A DNA stretch of 6,760 nucleotides from JAKATY01 sp038876335 (GTDB lineage Archaea > Micrarchaeota > Micrarchaeia > Micrarchaeales > Micrarchaeaceae): contig JAVYYS010000035.1 in the NCBI GenBank assembly GCA_038876335.1, positions 1-6,760 of the forward strand. The letters are read 5' to 3'. How positions within the stretch are numbered: position 1 is the stretch's first letter; the number at the start of each line of letters is the position of its first letter. The translations under genes were made by a program, and so were the position numbers. Of the stretch, positions 1 to 5,757 are shown one piece after another. The notes under the pieces are model-generated. The model was not told the origin of the DNA and did no database searches. It saw only the letters and a list, made by a program, of their open reading frames with translations.

Positions 1-4
1 TGCG

Positions 5-379
5 ATGAGCAGAAGCGGCTTTGCTGTAAGCTCCATAGAGCAGTACGGGGATTTTGTAAAGGCAGAGCTCGGTGACCGGCGCATTTCTTCAACAAGATTT
101 GATTTTGTATCAAATCTTATTCGGAGAGAATCCACGGCGCGTTCCGGCTTCAAAGAAAACGGGTCCCTGACTTTGCCGAGTAAGACCTTAGATATATTAA
201 GGGATGAGTTTCGCCGTGGAAATGGCGCGCGAGGCACTGAAGTAAAGCTGGAGGATCTTCCTATTAGTGCAGAGGACAAAGCTGAGATCTGGGAGTTTTA
301 TAGGCAAAGGTTTGAAATCAAGAACCCGCTCCTCAACATCTTCGCGAAGAAGGCCACGTATGCAAGCACTAAAAATTAG
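5..379 (+). CDS. Hypothetical protein, possibly 5'-truncated by the window edge
   Basis: I do not recognise this protein. It is 124 residues if started at the ATG at position 5 and ends in TAG. The reading frame is still open at the left edge (the preceding codon is GCG), so the true start may lie outside the window. The product is hydrophilic and charged, with alternating Arg/Lys and Glu/Asp, a predicted-helical C-terminal third (around residues 85-115), no cysteine pairs, no signal peptide and no membrane segment. It has no operon partner here, because the next plus-strand gene has its own TATA box. The opposite strand is also open over much of this stretch, but its product is rich in Leu, Phe, Arg and Cys without any recognisable motif, so the plus-strand reading is preferred. 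Function unknown. Confidence 0.5.
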   Translation: MSRSGFAVSSIEQYGDFVKAELGDRRISSTRFDFVSNLIRRESTARSGFKENGSLTLPSKTLDILRDEFRRGNGARGTEVKLEDLPISAEDKAEIWEFYRQRFEIKNPLLNIFAKKATYASTKN

Positions 380-467
380 GAAGTGGTACCCCAATCTAAC
401 TTTAGAAACATTTTTACTTGCGAGCATATTACGCGCTTCCCAAAACCAACGCCATAGGCAAACCATA

Positions 468-482
468 GAAAGGTTTAAAAAC
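468..482 (+). promoter_or_regulatory. Orphan archaeal promoter-like site (BRE/TATA)
   Basis: The sequence gaaaggtttaaaaac fits the archaeal pattern of a purine-rich BRE followed by a TATA box (TTTAAAAAC at 474-482). A start of transcription would fall about 25 bases downstream, near 502. No convincing gene begins there, and a second, better-placed TATA box for the zinc-ribbon gene lies at 562-570. It may drive a short RNA ending in the T-rich tract at 530-555. Confidence 0.35.
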
Positions 483-529
483 CTAATGTGGCCGGATGGA
501 AATTGACGTCGAACATGGCTCACTTCCGC

Positions 530-555
530 TTTTCCCGCGCTTTTTGCTCTTTTTG
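530..555 (+). terminator. T-rich tract, possible archaeal-type terminator
   Basis: Three runs of four to five T separated by short C/G-containing blocks lie just upstream of the zinc-ribbon promoter. Archaeal RNA polymerase terminates on T-rich stretches without needing a strong hairpin, so this could end transcription from the gene at 5-379 or from the orphan promoter at 468-482. It rests on composition only. Confidence 0.3.
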
Positions 556-560
556 AGAAA

Positions 561-570
561 GCTATAAATA
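561..570 (+). promoter_or_regulatory. TATA box for the zinc-ribbon gene
   Basis: The sequence gctataaata, preceded by the purine-rich gagaaa (BRE-like), is a good archaeal TATA box. It places the transcription start near 592. That would leave a leader of about 54 bases to the ATG at 646, about 20 bases to the ATG at 613, or almost none to the GTG at 595. Confidence 0.6.
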
Positions 571-645
571 GGAGCTTAGCAACTTTACTAAGCAGTGTTG
601 TTAAATTGCCACATGCGTTTGACAGCGCCTTGGGTGTGGATTAGA

Positions 646-1035
646 ATGGTGGGGGATGAGCTGACAGCGGAAAGCGTAGAAAAGTGCCCTAGATGCGGCA
701 CAACAATGCGCAACTTCTCTAAGAAGTATTCCTACAGCATGAGCAGGTACTACTGCGTAAAATGCGCCGAGGCTCTTGACAGGGACTACCTTGCCAGGAC
801 CACGTGCGCGATATGCGGCAAGCACCTCTCTAAAAGCGACGTGAAATTCGTTATGTCGTCTAAATTCTTCGGCAGCTCCGGCATGCCTCTGATTGACAGG
901 TTGGTCTGCGCGGAATGCCACCCTATGATAATGGAGAGGATGCGGAGCAGGCAGAACGCAGGCAGGGAATACACTGTCAAAGCAGCGGTGAGGAAAAGCA
1001 TTGCGCGGAGCTTTATGCATGCGGTAAAAGGGTGA
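646..1035 (+). CDS. Small zinc-ribbon protein with four CxxC pairs
   Basis: The 129-residue product has four cysteine knuckles: CPRC (14-17), CVKC (37-40), CAIC (54-57) and CAEC (88-91). The first and second pairs, and the third and fourth, are spaced to form two zinc-ribbon-like sites. The C-terminal 35 residues are basic and probably helical, which would suit nucleic-acid or ribosome contact. No enzyme signature is visible. The ATG at 646 is preferred because a partial GGGTG lies about 9 bases upstream and the protein then starts shortly before the first knuckle. GTG at 595 and ATG at 613 are in frame and would add 17 or 11 residues, so an almost leaderless start is possible. The gene is convergent with the methyltransferase at 1107-1874. 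Two-ribbon proteins of this size are common and mostly uncharacterised in archaea; function is not assignable. Confidence 0.72.
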   Translation: MVGDELTAESVEKCPRCGTTMRNFSKKYSYSMSRYYCVKCAEALDRDYLARTTCAICGKHLSKSDVKFVMSSKFFGSSGMPLIDRLVCAECHPMIMERMRSRQNAGREYTVKAAVRKSIARSFMHAVKG

Positions 1036-1090
1036 AGATTTAGCGGCATGTTTGGGCCTCTGCATCTTTGAAGACGGAAGTGGCGAGGTT

Positions 1091-1103
1091 GGAATTTTTA
1101 AAC
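1091..1103 (+). terminator. Possible T-rich terminator after the zinc-ribbon gene
   Basis: A five-T run (ggaatttttaaac) lies about 60 bases beyond the zinc-ribbon stop codon, in the 71-base gap between two convergent genes. It is the only T run there on the plus strand and could end the zinc-ribbon transcript. Weak evidence. Confidence 0.2.
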
Positions 1104-1106
1104 AGC

Positions 1107-1874
1107 CTAAACTGCGCTGGTGCTTTGCCATTCTTTCGGGCTAAGCTTCAATGCGTCAAGAATTACGAAATAGGGAAGAATGCGGGTAAAGTCGTACGCC
1201 TCTCTGTCTACGCTAGCGCCGTACTTTATCGGCTTCTCATCTATATAGTTGTAAAGCATAAACCCGTTTTTCTTAAGGATCTTGAATATAGTCTGAAAAG
1301 TATAGTGGTAAAAAGGCATGGTTACGCCCAAAGACGGCCATTTCGAATGCATCACACCCTCCTTAAAGTAATCTTCAAAAACCCTGTACCTGCGGTTCTT
1401 GCCCCTTATATGGTGGCTGACACGCAAAATGGGATTGCCGATGGAGAACACAAAATGGCCGTGTACCTTAAGCACCCGCGCAACTTCTTTTAACGCTTTG
1501 TCAATGCCTCTTATATGCTCAAAAACTAAAGCGGAGAAGACAACATCAAAGAATGAGTTTTTATAAGGCAGCTTCAATGCGCTTCCCACTTCAAATTCAA
1601 TCCCAGGATAGCGTGCCCTAGCTATCTCCACCATTTTTTCTGAAATGTCTACTCCATAGACTATGGCTCCGCGTTTTCTTAGCAAGGCCGCGTAAATTCC
1701 GGGCCCGCTGCCGAGATCCAGCACCCTCTTTCCGCGTACATTACCAACTGCCTTGAACATATTGGGCTTGTCGAGATATTCATTGAAAAACAGTTTGTTT
1801 GAAAATCTCTGGTTTGCGTACTCCATTGCTATTCTGTTGAAGATCTTCTTGGTCTTCATCTCGAGGCTAGGCAT
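1107..1874 (-). CDS. Class I SAM-dependent methyltransferase (Methyltransf_11/UbiE-BioC-like)
   Basis: The 255-residue product carries the Rossmann methyltransferase motifs in order: motif I VLDLGSGPG (51-59) for SAM binding; motif II ending in VDIS (75-78), whose Asp76 would contact the ribose; FDVVFSALVFEH (109-120), the motif IV region; and the VARVLKVHGHFVFSI strand region (131-145). The C-terminal part has FYHYTFQTIFKILKKNGF (188-205), resembling the C-terminal region of small-molecule methyltransferases of the UbiE/BioC type. The substrate cannot be read from sequence. ATG at 1874 directly follows the TAG of the upstream gene (TAG then ATG, no gap), so the two are very likely co-transcribed and possibly translationally coupled. 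The ATG at 1859 (Met6) is an alternative start, and neither has a clear Shine-Dalgarno sequence. The gene is complete, and unlike the decayed methyltransferase at 3620-4045 it has no lesions. Confidence 0.88.
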   Translation of the reverse strand: MPSLEMKTKKIFNRIAMEYANQRFSNKLFFNEYLDKPNMFKAVGNVRGKRVLDLGSGPGIYAALLRKRGAIVYGVDISEKMVEIARARYPGIEFEVGSALKLPYKNSFFDVVFSALVFEHIRGIDKALKEVARVLKVHGHFVFSIGNPILRVSHHIRGKNRRYRVFEDYFKEGVMHSKWPSLGVTMPFYHYTFQTIFKILKKNGFMLYNYIDEKPIKYGASVDREAYDFTRILPYFVILDALKLSPKEWQSTSAV

Positions 1875-2228
1875 CTAAACCAACAATTTGTACACTATAG
1901 AGCCTGGTTTTACCGGACACCTCACCAATATGCCAACAGGGTCACCGCCCTCTGCGAAATCCACCTCTTTTTTGTTTATCTGCATGCTTTTTACCCGCTG
2001 CCTTATTGCCTCCTCCTCGTCTCCTATCTCCACTATGTCCCCTACCTTTAAGCCCCCTTCAAGCTTTATGGCCGCCACTCCGAGCCTGTCGAAAAAGTGC
2101 TCTACAATACCTATTCTTATTTTCGAACTGTGCGGTGCATTACTCTCTGCAAGTCGGCCTTCGTCTCTCTTCTCCCTCTCCTCCTGGTCGTTTATCAGGC
2201 TGTCAAGATCCAGATTCTTTTTAGGCAT
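1875..2228 (-). CDS. EF-Tu domain-2-like beta-barrel protein (translation-factor-like, no GTPase domain)
   Basis: The product is 117 residues from the ATG at 2228; an in-frame GTG at 2237 would add three. Residues 1-33 are strongly charged (Lys/Asp/Glu) and probably disordered or helical. Residues 36-115 read as the second beta-barrel domain of EF-Tu/EF-1A-type GTPases: IRIGIVEHFFDRLGVAAIKL, then GLKVGDIVEIG, a VKSMQI strand, GDPVGILV and a final KPGSIVYKL. These stand-alone barrels occur in archaeal genomes annotated as translation-elongation-factor-like proteins, and related barrels occur next to U32 peptidase domains. No G1-G5 motifs are present, so it cannot hydrolyse GTP by itself. It is the first gene of an operon with the abutting methyltransferase. 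Role in translation or RNA binding is inferred from the fold only. Confidence 0.72.
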   Translation of the reverse strand: MPKKNLDLDSLINDQEEREKRDEGRLAESNAPHSSKIRIGIVEHFFDRLGVAAIKLEGGLKVGDIVEIGDEEEAIRQRVKSMQINKKEVDFAEGGDPVGILVRCPVKPGSIVYKLLV

Positions 2229-2272
2229 GCCAAGCACCGTTACAACTTACTATGCAGGATGTATGCAAGCCA

Positions 2273-2282
2273 GATTTATAAT
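2273..2282 (-). promoter_or_regulatory. TATA box for the EF-Tu-like/methyltransferase operon
   Basis: On the minus strand this reads attataaatc, with the A-rich aataaag just upstream. Transcription would start near 2251, giving a leader of roughly 20 bases to the ATG at 2228. Placement and sequence fit an archaeal core promoter. Confidence 0.5.
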
Positions 2283-2466
2283 CTTTATTATGCAGTACAA
2301 ATTGGTTCAGACTGAGCTAAGATTCATGTATAGTAGGAGCATTTATTTCTCTGGTAGCCGTATCCGTCAAATAAATTTTTCCTATTATATGCAGGGCCTT
2401 GCCGTTGAAGAAAAGAAATAAATCCATTATAGGGATTCGATTTACATTTACATCCGAAGCAAAAGG

Positions 2467-2476
2467 ATTTAAGAAT
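2467..2476 (+). promoter_or_regulatory. Candidate TATA box for trpS
   Basis: The block aaaaggatttaagaat has a purine-rich BRE-like part and a TATA-like TTTAAGAAT at 2468-2476. A transcription start near 2497 would leave a leader of about 34 bases to the trpS ATG. An alternative, more distant TATA-like block lies at 2383-2390 (tattatat). Confidence 0.4.
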
Positions 2477-2530
2477 TCAATACCCCAAGTTAACAGAGTA
2501 TTTTCGAACGCGCCTGGAAGGAATGATAAA

Positions 2531-3634
2531 ATGTACTTGAAAGTGAACGAGGACAATAAAAAGCTTGTAGAAGAATTCGGGGCAAGTCGAATAACCGAGC
2601 TTAGGAATCTGCCGGATTTTTACACTTTTACAAATGGGCTGATATATTCGCATAGGGATTTTGACACCTTTATGGGCAGACTGCATAAAGGTGTGGCATC
2701 TGCCATTGTATCAGGGCTTAATCCAAGCGCTACTCTCCATCTTGGCCACGTGCCGCTTTTTGAGACTAACCTCTTCTTCCAGCAAAAATATGGAATCGAA
2801 GTGTTTATACCGTTATCCGATGACGAGAGCTACGTAGCAAGGAAAATAGAAACTCAGGCAGAGGGATTTAAAAATTCAATCAGACTTGCAAGATCGTTGC
2901 TGGCCTTCGGTTTCGACCTCAGCAAAACGCATTTCATAATAGACCAGGTATACACTCAAATATACAATTTGGCGATCAAATTATCAAGGGGCGTAAACAT
3001 TTCGGAAATAAAAGCAGTTTACGGGTATAGCGCGGAACAGAATGTGGGCCTGCATTTCTACCCTGCAGTCCAAGCCTCGCATATCGCGCTGCCACAGACG
3101 TTAGGTATTCCAAACGTCCTGGTGCCGATAGGTCCGGACGAAGATGCGCATCTAAGGGTAGCAAGGGATATAGCCAGCAAATTTGGCTTCAATAAAGCCG
3201 CAGCTCTGCACATGCTATACCTGCCAGGTCTTGATGGGGACATAAAGATGTCGAAATCGAAGGGAAACGCGGTGTTTTTGCTTGATAGCGAGAGAGAGAT
3301 CAAAAAGGAGATAATGAGCGCATTCAGCGGCGGAAAAGTCAGCGCAGAAGAGCATCGTCGGCTGGGCGGCGATCCTAGCGTTGATATTCCATACCTCTAC
3401 CTGAGGTACCTATTCTTGAAGCCAAAGGAGGCTGAGGAAATTGCCGAAAAATACAGGCGCGGAGAAATATTGAGCGGCGAGATGAAACAGATGCTTTTTG
3501 AAAAAGCTGTTGATAGGACAAGGAAATTCCAAGAGCACTACAACAAAATAACCATCGAAGACGTGATGAAAACTATACTGACCAACAAAGAGGAAGATCT
3601 GCGTAAAATGGTAGAGGATTCAGGGGTATTCTAA
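2531..3634 (+). CDS. trpS: Tryptophanyl-tRNA synthetase, archaeal/eukaryotic type
   Basis: This enzyme charges tRNA-Trp with tryptophan using ATP, in the cytoplasm. The 367-residue product is a class I synthetase. The HIGH motif appears as HLGH (70-73) in GLNPSATLHLGH, and the KMSKS loop is exact (239-243), followed by SKGN. GPDEDAHLRVARDIA (201-215) matches the conserved DQDPYFRxTRD region of human and archaeal TrpRS. SAFSGGKVSAEEHRRLGG (263-280) followed by DVDxxYxYL-like DIPYLYL (285-291) matches the family's anticodon-binding half, and the C-terminal EKYRRGEILSGEMK segment is also typical. The ATG at 2531 is chosen because GGAAGG (2516-2521) sits 9 bases upstream and family members begin shortly before the LVEEFG block. 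The frame stays open to a TTG at 2399, adding 44 residues that do not resemble TrpRS. It is monocistronic and convergent with the decayed methyltransferase, whose end overlaps it slightly. Confidence 0.95.
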   Translation: MYLKVNEDNKKLVEEFGASRITELRNLPDFYTFTNGLIYSHRDFDTFMGRLHKGVASAIVSGLNPSATLHLGHVPLFETNLFFQQKYGIEVFIPLSDDESYVARKIETQAEGFKNSIRLARSLLAFGFDLSKTHFIIDQVYTQIYNLAIKLSRGVNISEIKAVYGYSAEQNVGLHFYPAVQASHIALPQTLGIPNVLVPIGPDEDAHLRVARDIASKFGFNKAAALHMLYLPGLDGDIKMSKSKGNAVFLLDSEREIKKEIMSAFSGGKVSAEEHRRLGGDPSVDIPYLYLRYLFLKPKEAEEIAEKYRRGEILSGEMKQMLFEKAVDRTRKFQEHYNKITIEDVMKTILTNKEEDLRKMVEDSGVF

Positions 3635-4045
3635 GCTACAGCATCTGCGATTCAGGTTATGCGGGCGTATCCTCTCTGCAATCAAGAGTTTGCCCCCAGT
3701 CTTCAGAGCATAGTGCACCTTCTCCAGCCATGCACATTTGTCTATAGTATGATGTATCGAGAAGGGCATTATGCAGTAGTTCTGTTGAGTCCCCTCTCGC
3801 CTTGTAGTCTGCAACATCAGCATTTATGAATTTCATGTTGGCACACCGATGTTGCGCCGGGTATAATCTATGAGCTCCTTTGACCTGTCTACCGGATAGA
3901 TAATCTTCGCCTTACCCTAAATCATTCTCTCAAGCGATCCGAGTCCGCAACCGAAGTCTATTACCGTGTTTCCATGGTCCGTTATCCCACTTTTCACTGC
4001 CAAAACGACTATCTTCTGATGGTCATTTCGCATTGCCCATACCAT
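3620..4045 (-). pseudogene. Decayed class I SAM-dependent methyltransferase
   Basis: Read on the minus strand in three pieces, this is a broken methyltransferase. Piece one (ATG at 4045 or 4033) contains HQKIVVLAVKSGI and motif I VIDFGCGLGSLERMI, then meets an in-frame TAG (3919-3917). The same frame continues sensibly through GKAKIIYPVDRSKELIDYTR to NIGVPT before TGA (3835-3833). One frameshift later the sequence resumes with MKFINADVADYKARGD, the motif after the second strand. A second frameshift between about 3775 and 3800 restores FSIHHTIDKCAWLEKVH and LKTGGKLLIAER, the motif IV and VI regions. It stops after SLEYP at 3620, so the usual C-terminal strands are missing and the end overlaps trpS by about 15 bases. 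Its start overlaps the end of the CYTH gene, suggesting it was once the second gene of that operon. Sequencing or assembly errors could mimic this, but three lesions make decay more likely. Confidence 0.8.
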
Positions 4046-4607
4046 GCATATGCCTCTCCTTGAGCAGGAAGCCTACAGACATTGTCTGCCTGTCGGAATT
4101 ATGAAGGCCGAGCTTGCCAGCGAAAGCTTCTACCTCACGCTTTGCGCGCTTCACCAGGCTCTTTCTGGCAACGATGCGCTCTATTTCGATGAACGGCCCG
4201 ACCTCCGGATATTCGTCTATCACTATATTGAAATTACCGTAACTGTAATTGTGGCGAGTACGTTTTATGTGCTCCAAATATCTGAGAGGTATTATGCCGA
4301 GATAGCTGAATATGCTGATAAGCGCCTTAGGGTCGTCAACAGCTACTTCGTATTCTCTTGTTGCCATAACCCTCTTGATCTTATTGCCAGAAGGTTTGTA
4401 GGTAAGCACGCCTCCGGCCCTTCCTGCTATAATCCTTATGCGCAGCGATTCTACGGATTTCCAAAAATCTCTGCCTTCCATGCTGAAGTTGTAGTCTTCC
4501 ATTACGTATGTGCTCAGCTTTTTGGCCCCTACAATCTTCAGCCTTTTGAGCAATGCCGGCTCGTCTGTTACCTTGAATTTTGCTTCAACTTCTATGTTGC
4601 TGCTCAT
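4023..4607 (-). CDS. CYTH-domain protein (triphosphate tunnel metalloenzyme; CyaB/ThTPase-like)
   Basis: The 194-residue product is a full CYTH domain. It begins with the signature ExExK (Glu6, Glu8, Lys10 in IEVEAKFKV). Basic triphosphate-binding positions follow: Arg56 and Arg58 in SLRIRI, Lys71 in LTYKPS, and the KRTRHNY block (115-121). Acidic metal-binding strands are EYEVAVDD (85-92) and VIDEYPEVGPFIEIE (129-143). The family includes class IV adenylate cyclases, thiamine triphosphatases and inorganic triphosphatases, and sequence alone does not separate these. In archaea the cyclase name is often attached without proof, so a phosphohydrolase role is equally likely. ATG at 4607 is supported by GGTGA (4616-4612) four bases upstream. 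The C-terminal end overlaps the start of the decayed methyltransferase, which suggests a former two-gene operon. Confidence 0.87.
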   Translation of the reverse strand: MSSNIEVEAKFKVTDEPALLKRLKIVGAKKLSTYVMEDYNFSMEGRDFWKSVESLRIRIIAGRAGGVLTYKPSGNKIKRVMATREYEVAVDDPKALISIFSYLGIIPLRYLEHIKRTRHNYSYGNFNIVIDEYPEVGPFIEIERIVARKSLVKRAKREVEAFAGKLGLHNSDRQTMSVGFLLKERHMHGMGNAK

Positions 4608-4611
4608 AAAG

Positions 4612-4616
4612 TCACC
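4612..4616 (-). promoter_or_regulatory. Ribosome binding site of the CYTH gene
   Basis: GGTGA on the minus strand matches part of the archaeal Shine-Dalgarno consensus GGAGGTGATC and sits four bases before the ATG at 4607. It supports that start over internal alternatives. Confidence 0.5.
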
Positions 4617-4633
4617 GAGTCCCCCAGAGCCGA

Positions 4634-4648
4634 ATCAAAAAGAAAAGC
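4634..4648 (-). terminator. Possible T-rich terminator between the deaminase fusion and CYTH genes
   Basis: On the minus strand this reads as gcttttctttttgat, about 85 bases beyond the TAA of the deaminase fusion gene and within the 123-base gap before the CYTH ATG. It could end the upstream transcript. A TATA-like cttaaaac at 4690-4683 precedes it, so if that is the CYTH promoter the tract would instead lie in the CYTH leader. Uncertain. Confidence 0.25.
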
Positions 4649-4730
4649 AGGATGAAAGAGCTTATGTTGCAAGATTGATAATGTTTTAAGAGCCCTATGA
4701 AGATATTGGGAATGAAGTGCGCAAAGGACT

Positions 4731-5714
4731 TTATTGCGTTGTTTGTAGCTCATTTGTGCGTAATGCTTCCTTCACGCGCTTTGAAAGTAGGTCGTACCGT
4801 AGTTTTGTATTCGGATAGGAAAGTATGTAATCCTTCGTGCGCAGCTGCTCGTTCTCGAATACCGCACTGTCATCGAACTGCTGCTTTGTAAAATCGACGA
4901 CTCTGCCGTTTTCCAGCTTGTTGTAATAATGGGAGCTCACGCCCTCAACATTCTTCACCTCTATTCGCAATATCTCGCCTCCCAGATAGTCATTGACAAC
5001 AGCGGCCGTGACTGCGCACTGCCCCCATGCAGGGTTCTTAGGGGTCCACTTTGAAGGGTCTGCGCTTGTTTCCGCCGACCATGACTTTGACACGGCATCA
5101 TACAGGTAGCTGAGGCTTCCTGGCTCCTTTTCCACGTGGTAAATCTCGTTCGCTAAAGTGCGGAAGGCACTATCATTTATGTAATACACCTCGAGCTCAT
5201 TCGATAGCGGAAGCTTTGCATCCATATTGCTCCTCGGTTTTCCGAGCCGCGTAGCGATAGTTGGAAATATAGTAAGGAGCGGATTGTCTTTGAATAGGTC
5301 TGCTAGTGTGCTCTCATAGACGATGTTGCCTTCCTGGTCCGCCTTCACAATCTCTAGGTAAGGATGGGTAAATTCAAGCAACATGCCCTGGCATGACAGG
5401 CATGGTGGCGTGATTGGCTGGTCCGACTTCAAACCCGCATCTGTGAATACACCCGTGAGCCTCTTGAAATCGGTGCCGTTATAGCCATCTAGCATGGCTA
5501 TTTTGACCACCATCTCCTCGGCGTGGCTGCCGCCATTTTGGCCATATGTCTCTATGTTTGCTCCTGTATAAAGCATGCCATCGAATGTGCGCAGGGCGTA
5601 GCCTACGCTCGAACGGAAAGTCCTGGCTTTATTGCTTTTAGCGCTCAGCGCCGCAGCCACCTCCTCCTTGATCTGCGACAACTCATATACAGAACGCGCA
5701 GTTTTTTCAACCAC
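4731..5714 (-). CDS. Two-domain fusion: cytidine-deaminase-like domain plus YunG-like domain
   Basis: The 327-residue product joins two domains. Residues about 10-142 are a cytidine-deaminase fold: TGANIETYGQ (50-59), the zinc and proton-shuttle motif HAE (His64, Glu66) and PPCLSC (Cys105 and Cys108 as zinc ligands), ending in a TLADLF helix (136-141) typical of the family. All catalytic residues are present, so a nucleoside or base deaminase activity is plausible; the substrate is unknown. After a linker, residues about 185-318 resemble YunG-family proteins: WGQCAVTAAVVNDYLGGEILR (230-250, Cys233), SSHYYNKLENGRVVDFT (260-276, His262 and Asp274) and a terminal LRYDLLSKRV block. Cys-His-Asp spacing suggests a papain/transglutaminase-like site, which is inference. 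Stand-alone deaminases are about 130 residues. GTG at 5714 is set by the strong ribosome binding site seven bases upstream. Confidence 0.8.
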   Translation of the reverse strand: MVEKTARSVYELSQIKEEVAAALSAKSNKARTFRSSVGYALRTFDGMLYTGANIETYGQNGGSHAEEMVVKIAMLDGYNGTDFKRLTGVFTDAGLKSDQPITPPCLSCQGMLLEFTHPYLEIVKADQEGNIVYESTLADLFKDNPLLTIFPTIATRLGKPRSNMDAKLPLSNELEVYYINDSAFRTLANEIYHVEKEPGSLSYLYDAVSKSWSAETSADPSKWTPKNPAWGQCAVTAAVVNDYLGGEILRIEVKNVEGVSSHYYNKLENGRVVDFTKQQFDDSAVFENEQLRTKDYILSYPNTKLRYDLLSKRVKEALRTNELQTTQ

Positions 5715-5717
5715 TCC

Positions 5718-5726
5718 ATCACCTCC
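5718..5726 (-). promoter_or_regulatory. Strong Shine-Dalgarno sequence fixing a GTG start
   Basis: GGAGGTGAT on the minus strand is a full match to the archaeal anti-Shine-Dalgarno complement. GGAGG ends seven bases before the GTG at 5714-5712, which marks that GTG as the start of the deaminase fusion. An overlapping ATG (5719-5717) lies inside the site in another frame that does not encode the protein. Confidence 0.8.
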
Positions 5727-5748
5727 TTCAAAAATTTAACCAAGATAC

Positions 5749-5757
5749 ATTATTAAT
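5749..5757 (-). promoter_or_regulatory. Candidate TATA box for the deaminase fusion gene
   Basis: The minus-strand sequence attaataat sits about 39 bases before the GTG start. Transcription would begin near 5728, leaving a leader of about 13 bases that still contains the whole Shine-Dalgarno sequence. The AT content and spacing fit, but no BRE is obvious. Confidence 0.35.

Noticed and set aside
360..506. Open plus-strand frame overlapping the end of the first gene and running on to 506
   Set aside because: It has no recognisable motif, overlaps the more protein-like frame of 5-379, and its end is the TATA-like block.
2238..2400. A tRNA-like element (ggttcagactgagc) in the divergent intergenic region
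   Set aside because: No paired acceptor stem, anticodon arm or proper T-loop could be built around it. No tRNA was seen in any other intergenic region either.
2399..2530. A 44-residue N-terminal extension of TrpRS beginning at TTG
   Set aside because: The extension does not resemble TrpRS, its start is a TTG with no ribosome binding site, and the region holds the candidate promoter. The ATG at 2531 has a GGAAGG at proper spacing.
3917..3919. In-frame TAG in the methyltransferase remnant as a pyrrolysine or recoded codon
   Set aside because: The same remnant has two further frameshifts, and four intact genes here (5-379, 1107-1874, 1875-2228 and vapC) end in TAG, so TAG acts as a normal stop.
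4044..4655. Long plus-strand open frame opposite the CYTH gene
   Set aside because: It is the antisense shadow of the CYTH gene, which has clear family motifs and its own ribosome binding site.
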